Positions 1-8,840 are shown, numbered from the stretch's first letter. The stretch is 64,000 nucleotides of DNA from Acidobacteriota bacterium (GCA_035471785.1 DATIPQ010000138.1:1-64000), one strand, 5' to 3'. The notes: a model not told the origin generated them from the letters alone. Made by a program: numbers and translations.

Positions 1-1
1 A

Positions 2-499
2 GAAATCCGCATGTTCGCGGGCAATTTCGCGCCCCGCGGCTGGGCCTTCTGCGACGGGCAATTGCTGGCTGTCTCACAGAACGATGCTCTCTTCTCTCTT
101 CTCGGGACCATTTACGGCGGAGACGGTCGGACCACCTTCGGCCTGCCCGACTTGCGGGGCAGAATCCCCCTTCACGCCGGTGAAGGACCCGGGTTAAGTC
201 CTCGCAGGCTTGGCTCCAAAGGCGGGGCCGAGAAAGTCACGCTCACCGTGAACCAGTTGCCCTCCCACAGGCACGACTTGAAGGCTTCCGCCGATCCCGC
301 CACCGGACCCAATCCTCAGGGCGAGGTACTGGCCGAAACGGTAACCGACCGGGTCTACTCGGACCAGGGAAGCGACGTCAACATGGCCTCGTCCTCGATC
401 ACCGGTGTCGGGGGAAGCCGAAGCCACACCAACCTCATGCCCTATCTTTGCATTAACTTCATCATTGCCCTGGTTGGGATCTATCCGTCCAGGCACTAG
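2..499 (+). CDS. Phage tail collar domain protein, 5'-truncated by window edge
   Basis: Microcystin-dependent-protein (MdpB-like) / phage tail collar family. The reading frame is open to the left edge (E-I-R precedes the first ATG at 11), and alignment with the next gene, which begins MSEPFVAEIRIFAGNFAP, shows that the true start lies outside the window. Visible family features are the FAPRGWAFCDGQLL block, FSLLGTIYGGDGRTTFGLPDLRGR and a C-terminal MPYLCINFIIALVGIYPS. The family is usually found in short tandem sets encoding fibre-like, trimer-forming tips; a role in an extracellular contractile or adhesive structure is inference. It is a tandem paralogue of the following gene, 12 bases apart. 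Confidence 0.85.
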   Translation, partial: EIRMFAGNFAPRGWAFCDGQLLAVSQNDALFSLLGTIYGGDGRTTFGLPDLRGRIPLHAGEGPGLSPRRLGSKGGAEKVTLTVNQLPSHRHDLKASADPATGPNPQGEVLAETVTDRVYSDQGSDVNMASSSITGVGGSRSHTNLMPYLCINFIIALVGIYPSRH

Positions 500-511
500 A
501 GAAGGAGCGCC

Positions 512-1036
512 ATGTCTGAACCATTTGTCGCAGAAATCAGAATTTTCGCGGGCAACTTTGCGCCCCGAGGTTGGGCCTTCTGTAACGGCCAACTGTTGCC
601 TATCGCTCAGAACACCGCGCTCTTCTCGCTCATCGGCACAACCTATGGCGGGGACGGCCGGACTACAACCGCCCTACCTAACCTCCAGGGCAGAGCGCCC
701 ATGCATCCGGGTCGAGGTCCGGGTTTGACGGACCGTCGGCTGGGCCAAAGAGGCGGAGTTGAGACAGTCACGCTCAGCGAAGCGGAGATGCCCAACCACA
801 CCCATACGATGCGCGCCTCTGATGGCCGCGGCCGATCAGGAATAGCTGTCGGGAATGTCCTCGCCGAGCCCCGCGACGGATTGCTCTACCAGACCAACAC
901 GTCTGCTAACTTGGTGGATATGAGCGACTCATCCCTGTCGGATACGGGCGGATCGCAGGCTCACAACAACATGCAACCCTATCTGACAATGAACTTCATC
1001 ATTGCCTTGGTCGGGTTGTATCCGTCACGCAGTTGA
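512..1036 (+). CDS. Phage tail collar domain protein (MdpB-like)
   Basis: Full-length 174-residue tail-collar family protein, about half identical by eye to the preceding partial gene. Conserved blocks are GNFAPRGWAFCNGQLL near residues 13-28, GTTYGGDGRTTTALPNLQGR, a central NHTHTM segment and the C-terminal MNFIIALVGLYPS. A good ribosome site (aaggag) lies 7 bases before the ATG. It probably forms an operon with the upstream paralogue and is closed by the terminator at 1059. No signal peptide is seen, as is usual for this family. A DUF6916 protein, a family that often accompanies such genes, is encoded at 18061. Confidence 0.85.
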   Translation: MSEPFVAEIRIFAGNFAPRGWAFCNGQLLPIAQNTALFSLIGTTYGGDGRTTTALPNLQGRAPMHPGRGPGLTDRRLGQRGGVETVTLSEAEMPNHTHTMRASDGRGRSGIAVGNVLAEPRDGLLYQTNTSANLVDMSDSSLSDTGGSQAHNNMQPYLTMNFIIALVGLYPSRS

Positions 1037-1058
1037 GGAGGGGTTCTCTCGTCATCCG

Positions 1059-1089
1059 GGACCCTCATTCCGAGGGTCCTTTTTCTTTT
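1059..1089 (+). terminator. Rho-independent terminator of the tail-collar operon
   Basis: Perfect 8-bp stem GGACCCTC (1059-1066) and GAGGGTCC (1072-1079), 5-base loop, followed at once by a T-rich run (tttttctttt). It lies 22 bases after the stop of the second collar gene. Confidence 0.85.
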
Positions 1090-1127
1090 GAGATGTTCTG
1101 GGGATTAGGTTTGGAACAGATCAAGCC

Positions 1128-2558
1128 TTGAGCGGTTTCTTGCACAGGGCTGCGTACGTCGGGGAAGAGTTGTACACTCTCCTTCGGGTTCTCAAGCCTG
1201 CCCAGGAGGAAGAGAGGAATCGCTTGCTGGTTCGTTTGGATTGTGCATTGGCGCATTGGGACGTTTTGCTGTTGCAATCAAGGGTCGCCGGACTGACTCT
1301 TTTCAAACGCCATCTTCTGACCTGGAAGCGGGTCGATGCAGACCGGATTCAGGTCGCCGCCGGAGAGGCTTGGGAGGAGATCTCGCGGCTGGCCTGCAAG
1401 AGTTCCGTGGAAGGGCTCAAAGTTGAGGTAGTGGCACGATTCGAGAAAGCGCCCCACGGTGAGATCGTCATCGATCAGCGTGGTGATACCCTGCTCGATC
1501 CCAAAATGGTGGGGCGATTGGCTCGCCAGGTCCGCCTCCTGCTGGAAGGGCCCAAAAAGCAGTGTCCGCGGAGCCTGAGCTTGATCGACGACCGGCCCGC
1601 GGACTATCCGCCAGTGGAGAAGTCGCCTTACAAGGTGGGCGTGGCTGATGATCACGACCTGCAATATGTTGAAGGGACGCATGACGGGGAGCCGCATCCG
1701 CTGGGGCTGGAGGTTCATTTGCCGGACGGCCAGTCCGCTCCGCGTCAGGTCAGCATCGGACGCCACTACTGGCACCGCATCTCTTCGCTCCGCGAAACGC
1801 GTCCCGCCGCCCGCAAGGTGCTGCTGGCCACCATGAAGGCCACCGACGGCATCTATGCCCGCACTAACCGGCGCGTCTCGCTGCTCATCTCGCGCATCCT
1901 GCTGCCCACGCCCGTGACGCCCAACATGGTCACTGTGATGACTTTCTTCGGAAGCCTGGCAGCCGGCCTCCTCTATGCTCTCGGCACCTATCCGGCCATG
2001 TTGGCGGGAGGATTTTTGGCCTGGTTTTCGAGCATGCTGGACGGAGTCGACGGCGAGCTGGCCCGGGCCAAGTTCCAGCAATCCGACTTCGGATGCTGGC
2101 TGGAAATGGTGTGCGACTACCTCTTCTACGTCTTTCTCTTCACCGGCATGGGAATCGGGCTCTACCGCTCAACCGGCAACATCTGGTGGTTGGGCATCGG
2201 GATCGAGTCGGTGGCGGCCGTTGTGTTGGCCTTCTGGGTGGTGGCGGTGCAGCGTCGCCGCTACGGGGAGGAAGGGGAAGACGTGGGCGAGTACGGCACC
2301 GCTTTTCAAAAGCGGGTGGAGGCCGAGCAAGACCGCAGCCCCTTGGCCTTCCTGACCCGCAAACTGACCTTCCTGGCCACCCGCGCCGCCATGCCCTACT
2401 ACATTTTCTTCTTCACCCTGCTGGGCTTGGCCAAAGTGCTGATGGGACTGGTCTTTCTGGGAACCAATGTAGCCCTCATCCTGGCGGCCTCCGTCACCCG
2501 CCTCTTTGGACGCCGTGCGCCTGAAGGGAGCCGGGCTCCGCGTCGATCGGCGCCCTGA
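1128..2558 (+). CDS. CDP-alcohol phosphatidyltransferase family membrane protein
   Basis: The C-terminal half is a CDP-alcohol phosphotransferase: signature D305-xx-D308-G-xx-A-R, eight residues, G322-xxx-E326-xxx-D330, followed by several membrane segments. The third acidic position, Asp in the canonical signature, is Glu here. The N-terminal ~230 residues resemble the nucleotidyltransferase half of bifunctional inositol-phosphate enzymes only at their junction (GRHYWHRISS to TPNMVT); no GGxGxR-type NTP motif is visible, so this half is probably degenerate or another domain. Expected chemistry is transfer of a phospho-alcohol from a CDP-alcohol to make a phospholipid or inositol-phosphate precursor; the substrate is unknown. 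The start is TTG at 1128 and is uncertain. Confidence 0.75.
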   Translation: MSGFLHRAAYVGEELYTLLRVLKPAQEEERNRLLVRLDCALAHWDVLLLQSRVAGLTLFKRHLLTWKRVDADRIQVAAGEAWEEISRLACKSSVEGLKVEVVARFEKAPHGEIVIDQRGDTLLDPKMVGRLARQVRLLLEGPKKQCPRSLSLIDDRPADYPPVEKSPYKVGVADDHDLQYVEGTHDGEPHPLGLEVHLPDGQSAPRQVSIGRHYWHRISSLRETRPAARKVLLATMKATDGIYARTNRRVSLLISRILLPTPVTPNMVTVMTFFGSLAAGLLYALGTYPAMLAGGFLAWFSSMLDGVDGELARAKFQQSDFGCWLEMVCDYLFYVFLFTGMGIGLYRSTGNIWWLGIGIESVAAVVLAFWVVAVQRRRYGEEGEDVGEYGTAFQKRVEAEQDRSPLAFLTRKLTFLATRAAMPYYIFFFTLLGLAKVLMGLVFLGTNVALILAASVTRLFGRRAPEGSRAPRRSAP

Positions 2559-2674
2559 AACGGGCTGGCGGGAAGGGCGGGCCCGCTCAGCATCGATGGA
2601 ACCTTGCCGCGGAATTTTCGTGCACCTAGATAGAGAGCCGGCTGGTATCGTTCGCCCCTGGAAGAGGAACCATC

Positions 2675-3196
2675 ATGAAGCAATGGATGACCAAGGGCGC
2701 CCTTGTCTGGGCTGCCGCAGCCGTCTTGTGGGCGGGCGAATGGAGCATCGTCATCCCGCCTGAGGGCGAACCGGGCCAGCCGCTGATCGTGGAGGGCCGC
2801 GTCTTCGCCGAGGACGGAGAAACGCCCCTGCAAGGCGTCAAAGTGCACGTCTACCACACCGACCATGAGGGCTACTACTCTCCCGGCGGACGCAACGAAT
2901 CGCAGCATCGCCTCAAGGGCGACATGATCACCGACGGCGAGGGACGCTACCGCTTTAAGACCATCAGGCCGGCGCCTTATCCCGGCGGACGCATTCCGGC
3001 CCACATCCACTACGTGATATCAGGCCCCGGAATGGCGCGCCGGACTTTCGAGCTGAATTTCGCCGACGACCCCATACTCAGCGAGTCGCAGCTTCAGAGG
3101 TGGACGCAGAGGGGGACCTTCTCGCGGGTCCGCCCGGCAGAGGAGGACGCGTCCGGCGTTTTGCACGTGCGCAAAGACATCCGTATCTCGCGCTGA
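2675..3196 (+). CDS. Exported intradiol ring-cleavage dioxygenase-like protein
   Basis: Resembles the protocatechuate 3,4-dioxygenase / intradiol dioxygenase family. After an N-terminal signal peptide (MKQWMTKGALVWAAAAVLWA) comes the carboxypeptidase-regulatory-like start EGRVFAEDGETPLQGVKV. The iron-ligand pattern then follows: a Tyr in the HTDHEGYY block, Tyr in RPAPYP and the HxH pair in PAHIHY. Such exported homologues are common in soil and marine bacteria, and the true substrate is often unknown. At 173 residues it is shorter than PcaH. It sits alone between the CDP-alcohol enzyme and a convergent radical SAM gene 7 bases away. Confidence 0.8.
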   Translation: MKQWMTKGALVWAAAAVLWAGEWSIVIPPEGEPGQPLIVEGRVFAEDGETPLQGVKVHVYHTDHEGYYSPGGRNESQHRLKGDMITDGEGRYRFKTIRPAPYPGGRIPAHIHYVISGPGMARRTFELNFADDPILSESQLQRWTQRGTFSRVRPAEEDASGVLHVRKDIRISR

Positions 3197-3203
3197 TTCT
3201 CTC

Positions 3204-4562
3204 TTACTCGAAAGCTCCGGTAGCGCCCCGGAAGCCGTGGCGGGCCTGCTTGAGTCCCCAACTGATGACCCGCTTGGCGTTGTAGCTGTAGCCCAGGATG
3301 TAGTTGCAGGTGGAGAGGCAGTGGCTGTTGCAGGACTTCTTCATCTCCGTCAACTGCCCGTCCTCGAACTTGTGGTTGCCGACGGTGCCCCAGTCGTGGC
3401 TGGCCGAGTACATGGGGAAGCAGGGAGCCAGCGTTCCGTCGGTGCGGATGATCATGGTGTTCTTGCCGGCCCGGCAGGGCCAGGGTTCGACGTGGCCCCG
3501 CATGAGCTGCTTCATGTCTTCCAGGTGCTGGATGGGGTTGGCCATCTTGTAGCCTTGGCGCTGCTTTTCCTTCAGCTCGTCCAGCAGCGCGTCCACCTTG
3601 GGGTAGTCTTCAGGACGCAGGTAGGTGGAGTTGACTTCGGCCTTGTCCCCGAAGTGTTCCTGCTCGATCAGCGGAGCTTCGTTGATGTGGTAGTCGGTGC
3701 CCACGTCGTTGGCGCGCCCGATCTCGGTCAACTGGCGGGCGTCCTCGATATTGATGCGGGTGATGTTGATGTTGAGCATCACCAGGTGGCCGTAGCGGTT
3801 CTGAGTCTTGACCAGGTAGTCGAAATAGGGGCGGATGGGAGTGAGCGCCTTGGGCAGGCCAGGCTTCTCGTCCACGGCGTCCACGGCCAGGTTGACGGCC
3901 GCCAGTCCGGCGTCGCCCAGCTTGTCGATGACCTCGGGCTTCATGAGGCGTCCGTTGGTGGGCAGGTAGACGAAAAAGCCCTTCTTGGCGGCGTAATAGG
4001 TCACCTTGTGGATGAAGTCGGGGCGCAGCAGTGGCTCTCCGCCCATCAGAGCCAGCACGCGGCAACCGATGCTCTCCAGCCAGTCGATGGACTTGCGGGC
4101 CACCTCTTCGGTCATGCCGGGCACGCTGTTTTCGAAGGCCCAGCAGTACTCGCAGGCCAGATTGCACTTCCACTCCGTGAAGAGATAGGCGATCAGAGGA
4201 CGCAACTCGTTGCGGTGCCACAGGCTTTTGGCGTAGGGCAATGCCCAGGCTTTGGCGGTCCGCAGTGCATTCAGGCGCTGGTACTCTTTCTTGCTGCGCC
4301 TGAAGTCTTCCGGAAGCTGGGGATAGACCGGATCAGGAAGTCCCGGTCCGCTGATGTCCAGATCGACCAGGGACGACTCGCGCGGCTTCATCAGCTTGTC
4401 GTGAAGCTCGCCGTCCAGGCGGTAGCCTTTACCGTTGCTTCCGTTGCGGTGGCCCTTAGCATGGCCGTTGGCAGCCGCTGGGTCGGCCTTAGCTCCGCTA
4501 TCTGCCTTGCTTTGCGTTTGCGGGTCACTGTGGACGCTCGTTTGAAGCTGCTCTTCAGCCAT
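3204..4562 (-). CDS. Radical SAM protein with SPASM-like C-terminus
   Basis: A radical SAM core is shown by the CNLACEYC cluster (CxxxCxxC) near residue 134, the GGEP motif (LALMGGEPLL) and a TNG motif (LPTNGRL). A C-terminal Cys-rich segment (PCRAGKNT, TLAPCFPMY, CNSHCLSTCNY) fits a SPASM-type auxiliary iron-sulfur site. The first ~60 residues are low-complexity and probably disordered. The family modifies peptides or lipids by radical chemistry; no precursor peptide is obvious next to it, so the substrate is unknown. Ribosome site aaggatga precedes ATG 4562. The 193 bases on its 5' side separate it from a same-strand GNAT gene. Confidence 0.8.
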   Translation of the reverse strand: MAEEQLQTSVHSDPQTQSKADSGAKADPAAANGHAKGHRNGSNGKGYRLDGELHDKLMKPRESSLVDLDISGPGLPDPVYPQLPEDFRRSKKEYQRLNALRTAKAWALPYAKSLWHRNELRPLIAYLFTEWKCNLACEYCWAFENSVPGMTEEVARKSIDWLESIGCRVLALMGGEPLLRPDFIHKVTYYAAKKGFFVYLPTNGRLMKPEVIDKLGDAGLAAVNLAVDAVDEKPGLPKALTPIRPYFDYLVKTQNRYGHLVMLNINITRINIEDARQLTEIGRANDVGTDYHINEAPLIEQEHFGDKAEVNSTYLRPEDYPKVDALLDELKEKQRQGYKMANPIQHLEDMKQLMRGHVEPWPCRAGKNTMIIRTDGTLAPCFPMYSASHDWGTVGNHKFEDGQLTEMKKSCNSHCLSTCNYILGYSYNAKRVISWGLKQARHGFRGATGAFE

Positions 4563-4755
4563 GGCTCATCCTTTGCGCTGTTCGGCGGCGCGCCTGCCCG
4601 TTGCCCACTTGCTTCGGCGCTCAACGGACTCTGCGCCCCCTGGTTTTCCAGCACCAAATACTAATACAAAAGTCCTCTGACGCACACCCCTTGAGGGCTA
4701 AGGGTCGGCAAAATAGTCGAGAATTTGGGACGAAGCGGTCGGTCAAGTGACAGTT

Positions 4756-5274
4756 TCATCGGGGTTGCCACTCCATCAGGAAATAGACGCCCTGGTCTTC
4801 GATGTGGGTAAACCCCAGGCGGCGGTAAAGACGCATGGCGGGGTTGAATTTCTCAACGTGGATGCGCACCGGCAAATCGTTGCGGCGGCCCTCATCCAGC
4901 ACCTTGTCCATGAGGCGCTTGCCCAGGCCGCGGTTGCGGAAGCCGGGCATCAGGGCGATGTCGACCAGGCGGATTTCCTTGCGGCGGCGGTCGATGTAAA
5001 GCCGTCCGGCCCGTCGCCCGTCCACCAGCACGAGGCTGAATTCGGCCTCCGGGAAGTGCTCCATATAGTGCTTGTGCTGGGCCTGGAACTGCTGGTTGAG
5101 AAAGGTTCTTTTTTGCTCCGGGCTCCAGTCCACCTGGTCCATTTCGTAGTCGCGGGTGGTGGAATAGAGACGGCGCAGGAAGTCGAGATCCGCTTCCTCG
5201 ATGGGCCGGAAGGAAAGCACCTCCGAGAGGCCCTTGTCAGAGGCTTTGGACTTGTTTTCATTGCCCATCGTCAA
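4756..5274 (-). CDS. GNAT family N-acetyltransferase
   Basis: Acetyl-CoA-dependent acyltransferase. The acetyl-CoA pyrophosphate loop is seen as PGFRNRGLGKRLMD in the middle of the protein (R/Q-x-x-G-x-G pattern), followed by the typical NPAMRLYRRLGFTHIE strand-helix. Length (172 aa) is normal. Its start overlaps the stop of the LOG-family gene by 4 bases (ATGA), so it is the last gene of the operon running from 8840. The substrate is not predictable. Confidence 0.88.
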   Translation of the reverse strand: MTMGNENKSKASDKGLSEVLSFRPIEEADLDFLRRLYSTTRDYEMDQVDWSPEQKRTFLNQQFQAQHKHYMEHFPEAEFSLVLVDGRRAGRLYIDRRRKEIRLVDIALMPGFRNRGLGKRLMDKVLDEGRRNDLPVRIHVEKFNPAMRLYRRLGFTHIEDQGVYFLMEWQPR

Positions 5275-5846
5275 ATCTCCCTCAGGTCCACCCAGGACTT
5301 CTCGGGCGAGGCCAGCTTCAGCACTTCGTCCACGATTTCCTCGGGGTCCCGCTTAACGGCGATGATGCCCCGGTTTTCGGGCCGGATGAATCCTTCCTCG
5401 ATACCGTGATCGATCATCTTGAGCAGGGGGTCGAAGTAGCCGCAGGCGTTGAGGACGCCCACCGGCTTGCGGTGAAAGCGCAACTGCGACCAGGTGATGA
5501 CTTCGAAGAGCTCCTCGTAGGTGCCGAATCCGCCCGGCAAGGCGATGAAACCATGCGACAGCTCGGCCATCTTGGCTTTGCGCGGATGCATGCCCTCCAC
5601 TACGTGCAGCTTTCCCAGCCCGGAGTGAGCCACCTCTTTGCGGGCCATCGAGGAAGGGATGACGCCGATGACTTCGCCCCCGCCTTCCAGCACGGCGTCG
5701 GCCACCACTCCCATCAGACCGATGCTGCCGCCACCGTAGACCAGTCCCACCTCGCGGCGCAGCATTTGCCGGCCCAGGCGCTCGGCGCTATCCCGATACT
5801 CGGGGCGGACGCCGGGACTGGAACCGCAGAAGACGCACAATCTCAT
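5271..5846 (-). CDS. LOG family protein (TIGR00730 Rossmann fold)
   Basis: Lysine decarboxylase-like / LOG family, in which characterised members are cytokinin-riboside or nucleotide 5'-monophosphate phosphoribohydrolases. The diagnostic PGGFGTYEELFEVITW motif (PGGxGTxxE) and the start MRLCVFCGSSPG are both present, with GGGSIGLMG between them. Ribosome site ggaggga precedes the start. It overlaps the kinase-like gene (4 bases) and the GNAT gene (4 bases), so translation is probably coupled. In bacteria a nucleotide-salvage role is more likely than hormone synthesis. Confidence 0.9.
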   Translation of the reverse strand: MRLCVFCGSSPGVRPEYRDSAERLGRQMLRREVGLVYGGGSIGLMGVVADAVLEGGGEVIGVIPSSMARKEVAHSGLGKLHVVEGMHPRKAKMAELSHGFIALPGGFGTYEELFEVITWSQLRFHRKPVGVLNACGYFDPLLKMIDHGIEEGFIRPENRGIIAVKRDPEEIVDEVLKLASPEKSWVDLREI

Positions 5847-7531
5847 GGATTTCCCTCCATGGGCGGAATCAAGTCGGTGGTTTGGCGCACGATGCCCACC
5901 ACTTGCAGGGCCCGTCCCGAGGGGCGCAGGTAGACGGTCACCGGCAGTTGATGATGAGGATGCCGGGCACTGAGGGTACGGATCTCCACGCCAAGGTAAG
6001 GATCTTGCATTTGCGAGAAGTCGGGACGGGGGATGCTGACGGCCGTCTCTTCGCTGCTCAGACTATCGCCGAGCTGCCGGCGCGATCCGTCGGCGTTGTC
6101 GAAGACGAACCATTGCGCACGGTAACCCTCGGCCTGGCTGAAGCCATAGTACTGGGAGAGGTTGGTGAAGCGCAGCTTGCCGGCCTCCACCAGGAACCCG
6201 TCCAGGGGGTTGACCAGATTCAGCGCCCAACTGCCGCACTTGCGCTGCCGCGCGATCAGGGTTTCCAAGAGGTACTCCTGCTCGTAGGCGCGGCTGAACT
6301 CGCCGCTGGCGACGATGATCCGCAGTTCCTCGGGCGTGAAGCGCATCAGCAGCTTGCCGGCCCAGAAAGCGTCGCGTTCGCTCAGGCGGACGAAGGCCGG
6401 ATTGGGGTACTCGTTGCGCCAGGCCTGGCAATCGAAGACTTGCGCCTCGTAGCGTCCCACGGCGCTGTACTCGGGGAACGGCGGCCAGTCCACTTTGCGG
6501 TAGGTGGGGACATGCACGCCAAAGGTCTTGAGGTTAGTGAGCATCAACTCCGGATCGAGCAGCCAGTGATAGCCGTTGGCCGGGGACTGCAACTGCACTG
6601 AAGCGCTGCCGAAGGTCGATCCGAAATCGATGAGGTAATGGCGCAGGTAGCGCTTGCCGCCTTCCTCGACGTAGGAGGAGAGGGTGTTGTGAGCCCTGCT
6701 GTCGTCATGGTTGGTCCAGGCGGCGAAGAGGCGCAGTCCGCGCAGCTCGCGGCGTTGTTCATGATCGATCACGTCGTTGGGATCGTCGCTGCGGGTCCCG
6801 AAGTAACGGAAGGGACCGACCGGACGGCCCTCCACATAGCGGCTGGCCAGCACCCGCATGCTTCCGTCGGCTTGACGCGGATAGTCTTCAAGCAGCCGCT
6901 TCAGCTCTTTGCCCGTCAGTTCCTTGCGGTCGCCGAAACGGTCGGTCAGCGCGGTTCCGGGACGGATGCGCAGGTTCTCGGGACGCAGGTTGACGATGTA
7001 GTTCTCGGGCACATGATAGCCTAAAGCATGGAAGATCTTGGTGGCGATGACCTCGGCTGCCGTACTCAGCTCGGGATTAATGGGCGCTCCGAACTTGATC
7101 AGATAGCGGTGCCCTTTCTCGTCCTCGATCTGGAAGCCGGGCGTCAGTCCTTCCGACTTGCTGCGGAAGATGGTCCAGAGCCGGGCAGGATCGGGGCCGC
7201 CCGTCCGGTCGGGGCCGCGCGCCAGTTCCTGGGCCGACATCCGCTGCATTCCGTGGCGGTTGGTAAACCAACTGGAATCCGGCACTTCGTCCAGCGTATT
7301 GACGTTCTCGGCTTCGCCCCAGGCATCTGATCCCAGGTCGGCGAAGACGTGAGAGAAGAAATCGTAGAATGAGCTCAGCTCGATTTCGGCCGGCCTTTGA
7401 TCCACGTGCAGCTTATCGTTGTCGACCAGCAGCGGATCGTCGGGATAGAACTTGGGGACGTCTTCCTTCTGGGCCGCGGCCGTTGCCCAAGCCGCCCACA
7501 GGATGAAGAGAATGGTGGTCGAGTGCTTCAT
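5843..7531 (-). CDS. Exported protein with kinase-like (HipA/CotH/FAM20-type) motifs
   Basis: 562 residues with a signal peptide (residues 1-20). No family is recognised with certainty. The centre carries a pattern reminiscent of atypical kinases: Lys146 in YLIKFG, a helix with Glu160 (TAAEVIATKIF), a catalytic-loop-like HDDSRAHNTL at 275-284 (an Asp with a downstream Asn) and IDFGSTFG at 301-308 in the place of DFG. This order (Lys, Glu, D...N, DFG) supports an exported kinase-fold protein. The last ~170 residues look like an additional beta-rich domain. It lies 13 bases downstream of an outer-membrane barrel gene and overlaps the LOG gene, so a role at the envelope together with the barrel is inferred. 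Confidence 0.55.
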   Translation of the reverse strand: MKHSTTILFILWAAWATAAAQKEDVPKFYPDDPLLVDNDKLHVDQRPAEIELSSFYDFFSHVFADLGSDAWGEAENVNTLDEVPDSSWFTNRHGMQRMSAQELARGPDRTGGPDPARLWTIFRSKSEGLTPGFQIEDEKGHRYLIKFGAPINPELSTAAEVIATKIFHALGYHVPENYIVNLRPENLRIRPGTALTDRFGDRKELTGKELKRLLEDYPRQADGSMRVLASRYVEGRPVGPFRYFGTRSDDPNDVIDHEQRRELRGLRLFAAWTNHDDSRAHNTLSSYVEEGGKRYLRHYLIDFGSTFGSASVQLQSPANGYHWLLDPELMLTNLKTFGVHVPTYRKVDWPPFPEYSAVGRYEAQVFDCQAWRNEYPNPAFVRLSERDAFWAGKLLMRFTPEELRIIVASGEFSRAYEQEYLLETLIARQRKCGSWALNLVNPLDGFLVEAGKLRFTNLSQYYGFSQAEGYRAQWFVFDNADGSRRQLGDSLSSEETAVSIPRPDFSQMQDPYLGVEIRTLSARHPHHQLPVTVYLRPSGRALQVVGIVRQTTDLIPPMEGNP

Positions 7532-7544
7532 AGCCGTCGCCGTC

Positions 7545-8840
7545 CTAAAAATTGGGGCCCGAACCGATGTGGAAACGGATGCCTTCCTGGCTGCGGGCCA
7601 CGTCGAAACGCAGTCTGAAGCCGCCCGGCGGACGGAAGATGATGCCGGCGCCGTAGCTGGCGTGAAGGTCGCTGAAGTCCAGGTCGCCGGCGCGCCTGAA
7701 GACTTTGCCGGCGTCCGAGAACAAGGCCATGTCCGCGAACGTCCAGACCTCCCAGCGATATTCCAGGTTCATGGTCAGGTTGCGGGCGTCTCGAAAGCGG
7801 AATTCTTCGTAGCCCCGAAGAGAGTGAGCGCCGCCCAGGGTTTCCAGCAGGAAAAAGGGAACCTCGGCGTCGCCGTCGGCCATGGAGTGGGAGGTGCGCA
7901 GCCGGTAGGCAATGCGCCGGTTGCGGTGTCCCAGCGGAACTCGGAGTTGCACCTCTCCCGAAGCTCTCAGGAAACTGCCCGACCCGACTTGGCCGCCGGC
8001 CCTGCCGCCCCGGCCATCGAAACGCTTGACGGAGGCTATTATGGCCACGCCAACCGGAGGCGCCTCCCAGCGGTCAAAGAGGCTGACCTCCACTTGGCCG
8101 CCATAGGTCAGGTATTGAGGCTGTTCGAAGAAGCCCGGTACTTGGCCCGCGCCGAGGACGGCAATAGGACTCGGGTCGTCCTCGCCCGGTCGGATTCCGG
8201 TGTCCAGGAATCCCACTTCGCCGCTCACCTTGAGACGCCGGTTGGCCCGGTAGGAAAGACCCGCGGCAGCATGCCGCTGCTCCAGCCTGAAGCTGCTTTC
8301 ATCCTCATCGCTGGTGAAGTTTCCGATACCGAAGAAGTTGTGGCTCTTGTAGTCCAGGTATCCGGCTTTGACGAACCCCCTCCAGGGCGAATCGCTGGCC
8401 GGTTTGGGAAAGAACTCGGCCATGGCATCCAAGCGCTCGTAGCGACGGCTGGAGTAGCGGGCATCTACCGTAAAGCGGACGCTTTCCCGGTCTAACCCAT
8501 TGACGTAGCCGACTCCGTAGGCGAATCCCGAACCCTGGGGCAGTCCGCCCACCACCAGCCTGAAGCCCTGGTAGCCCTTGACCGTGAGCTTTTGAAAGAT
8601 GGGCCTCTTCTCATACTGGATGAGGACGTTTTCCCATTTGGAAACCTGCTCGGCTTTCAAGTCCTGCATCTTCTGGCGACGTTTTTCAAGCAGTATCTCC
8701 TGGCGGCTCTGGGGCTGGTCTTGGAATGACGGTTCCATCTCGCCGCCCCTGGCAAAGGACCCCGCAAGCGTAGCCAGGGCCAGCCAAGCCGACGCCGGCA
8801 ACAGGCCCTTTCCCTTGCTGATGGTCCTCATAGCCGTCAT
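7545..8840 (-). CDS. BamA/TamA-family outer-membrane beta-barrel protein
   Basis: An N-terminal signal region is followed by a short coiled segment (residues ~45-65), then a beta-rich barrel domain with alternating aromatic strands. The LGGAHSLRGYEEFRFRD block near residue 340 corresponds to the conserved (V/L)RG(F/Y) motif of Omp85 proteins, and the chain ends in a terminal Phe, the usual barrel signature. At 431 residues it is a barrel without the row of POTRA domains found in BamA. It is the first gene of the operon continuing with the kinase-like exported protein, suggesting that the two act together. Confidence 0.78.
   Translation of the reverse strand: MTAMRTISKGKGLLPASAWLALATLAGSFARGGEMEPSFQDQPQSRQEILLEKRRQKMQDLKAEQVSKWENVLIQYEKRPIFQKLTVKGYQGFRLVVGGLPQGSGFAYGVGYVNGLDRESVRFTVDARYSSRRYERLDAMAEFFPKPASDSPWRGFVKAGYLDYKSHNFFGIGNFTSDEDESSFRLEQRHAAAGLSYRANRRLKVSGEVGFLDTGIRPGEDDPSPIAVLGAGQVPGFFEQPQYLTYGGQVEVSLFDRWEAPPVGVAIIASVKRFDGRGGRAGGQVGSGSFLRASGEVQLRVPLGHRNRRIAYRLRTSHSMADGDAEVPFFLLETLGGAHSLRGYEEFRFRDARNLTMNLEYRWEVWTFADMALFSDAGKVFRRAGDLDFSDLHASYGAGIIFRPPGGFRLRFDVARSQEGIRFHIGSGPNF

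Noticed and set aside
3237-4664. 475-residue ORF antisense to the radical SAM gene
   Set aside because: Shadow; all radical SAM motifs are on the minus strand.
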